Below, one piece after another: positions 61,637-64,000 of a DNA stretch of 64,000 nucleotides (the stretch's first letter is position 1; the number at the start of each line of letters is the position of its first letter). The stretch comes from an uncultured Acetatifactor sp. (GTDB lineage: Bacteria; Bacillota; Clostridia; Lachnospirales; Lachnospiraceae), in NCBI GenBank assembly GCA_934426825.1, contig CAKRYI010000004.1, positions 54,777 through 118,776 of the forward strand. The letters run 5' to 3'. The translations under genes were made by a program, and so were the position numbers. The notes beneath the pieces were generated by a model that saw only the letters and a list, made by a program, of their open reading frames with translations, searched no databases and had not been told where the DNA came from.

Positions 61637-61748
61637 TAATTTTTTACGGAATGTGGTATTCTAAGAGTAAGATGAAAGACCCTTTCGGGACGATACTGAC
61701 GAAGAGATGCGCTTAAAAATGCAGGATAAGAAAGGAAGGTATGAGAGT

Positions 61749-62018
61749 ATGAGTAAATTAGAGAATATTGTGGATATGGCAAAATTAAATGAGCTTCTCG
61801 GCAAGAAGGAAGAGGAGCCGAAGAAGAAATGTAACGTGCTGGTATGGATTTTTGCAATTATCGGCATTGTAGCCGCTGTGGCAGGAATCGCTTATGCGGT
61901 GTACCGCTATCTGAATCCGGATTATTTAGAGGACTTCGAGGACGATTTTGAGGATGACTTCGAGGACGACGAGGATGAGGATGACGACGATTTCTACGAG
62001 GACGAGACGGAAGAGTAA
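61749..62018 (+). CDS. Small membrane protein with a strongly acidic tail
   Basis: 89 residues. A short basic segment (KKEEEPKKKC), one membrane helix (about 33-53) and an acidic C-terminus of almost only Asp, Glu, Phe and Tyr (FEDDFEDDFEDDEDEDDDD, about 62-80). The ATG 61749 follows ggaagg. Similar small acidic-tailed proteins precede rlmD or pcrA in some Lachnospiraceae, by memory. Function unknown. Confidence 0.7.
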   Translation: MSKLENIVDMAKLNELLGKKEEEPKKKCNVLVWIFAIIGIVAAVAGIAYAVYRYLNPDYLEDFEDDFEDDFEDDEDEDDDDFYEDETEE

Positions 62019-62097
62019 ACCGGAGCGGAAAGCCGGAAATCCGGTTAAAGAAATCGAATCAAAATTGAATGAATAAAACAGATAAACGAGGACAGCT

Positions 62098-63882
62098 ATG
62101 AAAAAAGGACAGGTACTGGAAGGCACCGTTGAACGGGTTGATTTCCCCAACAAGGGAGTTGTGCGTGTAGGGGAGGACACCGTAATTGTGAAAAATAGCC
62201 TGCCCGGACAAAAAGTGAAATTTGGAATCAATAAAGTGAGAAAAGGGAAGGCGGAAGGTCGTCTTCTGGAGGTGCTTGAAAAATCACCTTTGGAATGCGG
62301 CCGGACGTGTTCCCATTTTGGTTTGTGCGGAGGATGTACATATCTTTCCCTGTCATACGAGGAGCAGCTGAGTATTAAGGAGCAACAGGTGAAGCATCTG
62401 CTGGAACAGGCGCTTGTTAAACAGGGAAGTGCGTGGAACTGGGAAGGTATCAAGGGAAGTCCGAGAGAATATGAGTATCGCAACAAAATGGAGTTTTCTT
62501 TCGGGGATGCTTATAAGGACGGCCCCCTTGCACTTGGTATGCATAAGAGGGGCAGTTTTTATGATGTGGAGACAGTGGACGACTGCATCATTGTGGACGG
62601 GGATTATCGGCAGATTTTGCAGAACACACTGGAATTTTTCGCAGAGCGGAATGTGACGTTTTTCCACAGACTGCGCCATGAGGGCTATCTGCGCCATCTG
62701 CTTGTGAGAAAAGCATCCGGCACAGGGGAAATTCTGGTGGCGCTGGTGACAACGTCACAGAACCCGTGGAAGGATTGCGTAAAGGTGCAGGAAGAAAGCA
62801 GTCTGGTGGCAGAATGGCAGGAAATATTGCTTGCGCTGGAAAAGGAAGGACATTTGCAGGGACATTTTGCCGGTATTCTGCACATTGTCAATGATTCCAT
62901 GGCGGATGTCGTGCAGAGTGACCGGACGGATATTTTGTATGGACAGGATTTCTTTTATGAAGAATTGCTGGGGCTGAAATTTAAAATTTCCACCTTCTCA
63001 TTTTTTCAGACCAACTCATACAGTGCGGCTGTATTGTACGAGACGGCAAGAGAATATGTGGGCAATTTGGGAGGAAGTGACAAGACCGTGTTTGACCTTT
63101 ACAGCGGAACCGGAACCATTGCCCAGCTTATGGCACCGGCAGCCGGCAAGGTAATCGGAGTGGAAATCGTGGAAGAGGCAGTGGAAGCCGCAAAACGAAA
63201 CGCCATGCTTAACGGACTGACAAACTGTGAATTTATTGCCGGCGACGTGCTGAAAGTGTTGGATGAACTGGAGGATAAGCCGGACATGATTATTTTAGAC
63301 CCGCCCAGAGACGGAATCCATCCCAAGGCATTGCCGAAGATTATATCCTACGGCGTGGAGCATATCGTATACATTTCCTGCAAACCCACAAGCCTCGCAA
63401 GGGATTTGGAGGTGTTTCTGGAAAGCGGTTATCGGGTGGAAAAGGCAGTGGCGGTGGACCAGTTCCCGTGGACGGCAAATGTGGAGACAGTTGTTCTTTT
63501 GTCCCAACTGAAACAAAAGCCGGATGATTACATTAATGTCACAATTGAACTTGATGATGTGGATATAACATCTGCAGAGACTAAGGCAACATATGATGAG
63601 ATAAAGAAGTATGTGGCTGAACATAATGCCGGCATGAAGGTTTCCAATCTGTATATCTCACAGGTAAAGAGAAAATGCGGAATTGAGGTTGGAAAGAATT
63701 TGCGCGTTGCAACGAGGAGAATGGACTGCTTGCAGGGCAATTCGACGACTGCCGCGACAGACTTGGAACTTGTTCCAAGTCCTAATTTACCTAAAAATGA
63801 AGATAGCAGGCAACCGCAGTGTCCAGAAGATAAAGAGAGTGCAATTGTGGAGGCATTGAAGCATTTTAAGATGAATAGTTAA
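62098..63882 (+). CDS. rlmD: 23S rRNA (uracil-1939-C5)-methyltransferase, RlmD family, with C-terminal extension
   Basis: 594 residues, longer than most family members (about 450-480). TRAM domain about 1-58, iron-sulfur cysteines C67, C71, C77 and C80, SAM-binding domain about 280-410 and catalytic Cys428 in YISCKPTS. After about 480 comes an extra tail (YDEIKKYVAEHNAGMKVSN ... EDSRQPQCPEDKESAIVEAL), known from many clostridial RlmD proteins. Within it residues 535-563 look inserted (see findings). It precedes a two-component regulator gene. Confidence 0.92.
   Translation: MKKGQVLEGTVERVDFPNKGVVRVGEDTVIVKNSLPGQKVKFGINKVRKGKAEGRLLEVLEKSPLECGRTCSHFGLCGGCTYLSLSYEEQLSIKEQQVKHLLEQALVKQGSAWNWEGIKGSPREYEYRNKMEFSFGDAYKDGPLALGMHKRGSFYDVETVDDCIIVDGDYRQILQNTLEFFAERNVTFFHRLRHEGYLRHLLVRKASGTGEILVALVTTSQNPWKDCVKVQEESSLVAEWQEILLALEKEGHLQGHFAGILHIVNDSMADVVQSDRTDILYGQDFFYEELLGLKFKISTFSFFQTNSYSAAVLYETAREYVGNLGGSDKTVFDLYSGTGTIAQLMAPAAGKVIGVEIVEEAVEAAKRNAMLNGLTNCEFIAGDVLKVLDELEDKPDMIILDPPRDGIHPKALPKIISYGVEHIVYISCKPTSLARDLEVFLESGYRVEKAVAVDQFPWTANVETVVLLSQLKQKPDDYINVTIELDDVDITSAETKATYDEIKKYVAEHNAGMKVSNLYISQVKRKCGIEVGKNLRVATRRMDCLQGNSTTAATDLELVPSPNLPKNEDSRQPQCPEDKESAIVEALKHFKMNS
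63702..63788 (+). repeat. Apparent 87-base in-frame insertion in the rlmD tail
   Basis: Flanked by aattt at both ends (63697-63701 and 63784-63788). It contains a palindrome cgttgcaacg and a 10-bp inverted repeat gacttggaac/gttccaagtc. Without it the protein tail joins into the sequence expected for the family. Confidence 0.45.
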
Positions 63883-63902
63883 TAAAGAGAGGTGCATATG
63901 CT

Positions 63903-64000
63903 ATGCCAGGTATACTCGTGGTCGAAGATGATGAAAATTTAAATCGTGGAATTACATTCTCACTGAAAAAATCCGGATATGAGGTTTTTTCAGCAGAATC
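63903..64000 (+). CDS. Response regulator, OmpR type (truncated by window edge)
   Basis: Only the first 32 residues are visible: MPGILVVEDDENLNRGITF, the start of a receiver domain with the acidic pair and a following helix. ATG 63903 comes after gagaggtg. Output domain and partner kinase lie beyond the window; an OmpR/PhoB class is inferred from the motif style only. Confidence 0.75.
   Translation, partial: MPGILVVEDDENLNRGITFSLKKSGYEVFSAE

Overview
The window looks like a chromosomal segment of an endospore-forming, anaerobic gut Firmicute of the Lachnospiraceae type (near Roseburia, Eubacterium or Butyrivibrio). The grounds are the sporulation genes spoIIIAG, spoIIIAH and spoIVB, the conserved order yqhY-nusB-xseA-xseB-ispA-dxs-tlyA-nadK-argR-recN-spoIVB, a lysine riboswitch before dapA, and a plant beta-mannan degradation locus. 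The genus is an inference from gene content. I recognised no tRNA, rRNA, insertion sequence, integrase, phage gene or CRISPR array.

Layout. 1-5450: end of the spoIIIA operon, then deoB, prfC and a secreted transglutaminase-like lipoprotein. 5450-16370: housekeeping cluster (Asp23-like protein, NusB, exonuclease VII, isoprenoid genes, TlyA, NAD kinase, ArgR, RecN, SpoIVB). spo0A, which usually follows spoIVB, is absent; a strongly folded intergenic element lies there instead. 16628-18613: mannose-6-phosphate isomerase and a short GH130 phosphorylase with host-like base composition. 18750-39690: a visibly AT-richer block with two GH26 mannanases, a mannobiose 2-epimerase, two more GH130 proteins, a YesM/YesN-type two-component system, an esterase, an ABC importer without ATPase, a second ManA, an HPr-like protein and a chemoreceptor. 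39798-44325: a tightly coupled operon of three envelope proteins of unknown function (two membrane TPR proteins and one secreted protein). 44501-50120: typA, a double-OB SSB-like protein, a cobalamin adenosyltransferase, and riboswitch-dapA-dapB. 50163-64000: mixed genes including a eukaryote-type HisA, an EIIC-like membrane protein, a zinc-site-less LytM protein with a bactofilin, a TrpR-like repressor, an orphan NMT1-type binding protein, an SPFH/zinc-ribbon pair, PcrA, RlmD, and the start of a response regulator.

How the mannan genes would work together (inference from families): secreted and membrane-anchored GH26 enzymes cut (gluco)mannan; the lipoprotein and two permeases import oligosaccharides; the esterase may remove acetyl groups; the 2-epimerase converts mannobiose to mannosyl-glucose; GH130 phosphorylases release mannose-1-phosphate; ManA links mannose-6-phosphate to fructose-6-phosphate. 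The two-component system probably senses the sugar outside the cell, and the chemoreceptor suggests taxis toward it.

The least explained items are the three-gene TPR operon, the third GH130, the 43-bp dyad over the LytM/bactofilin promoter, the folded intergenic elements at 5466-5677, 16378-16507 and 54476-54566, and an apparent 87-bp in-frame insertion in rlmD.
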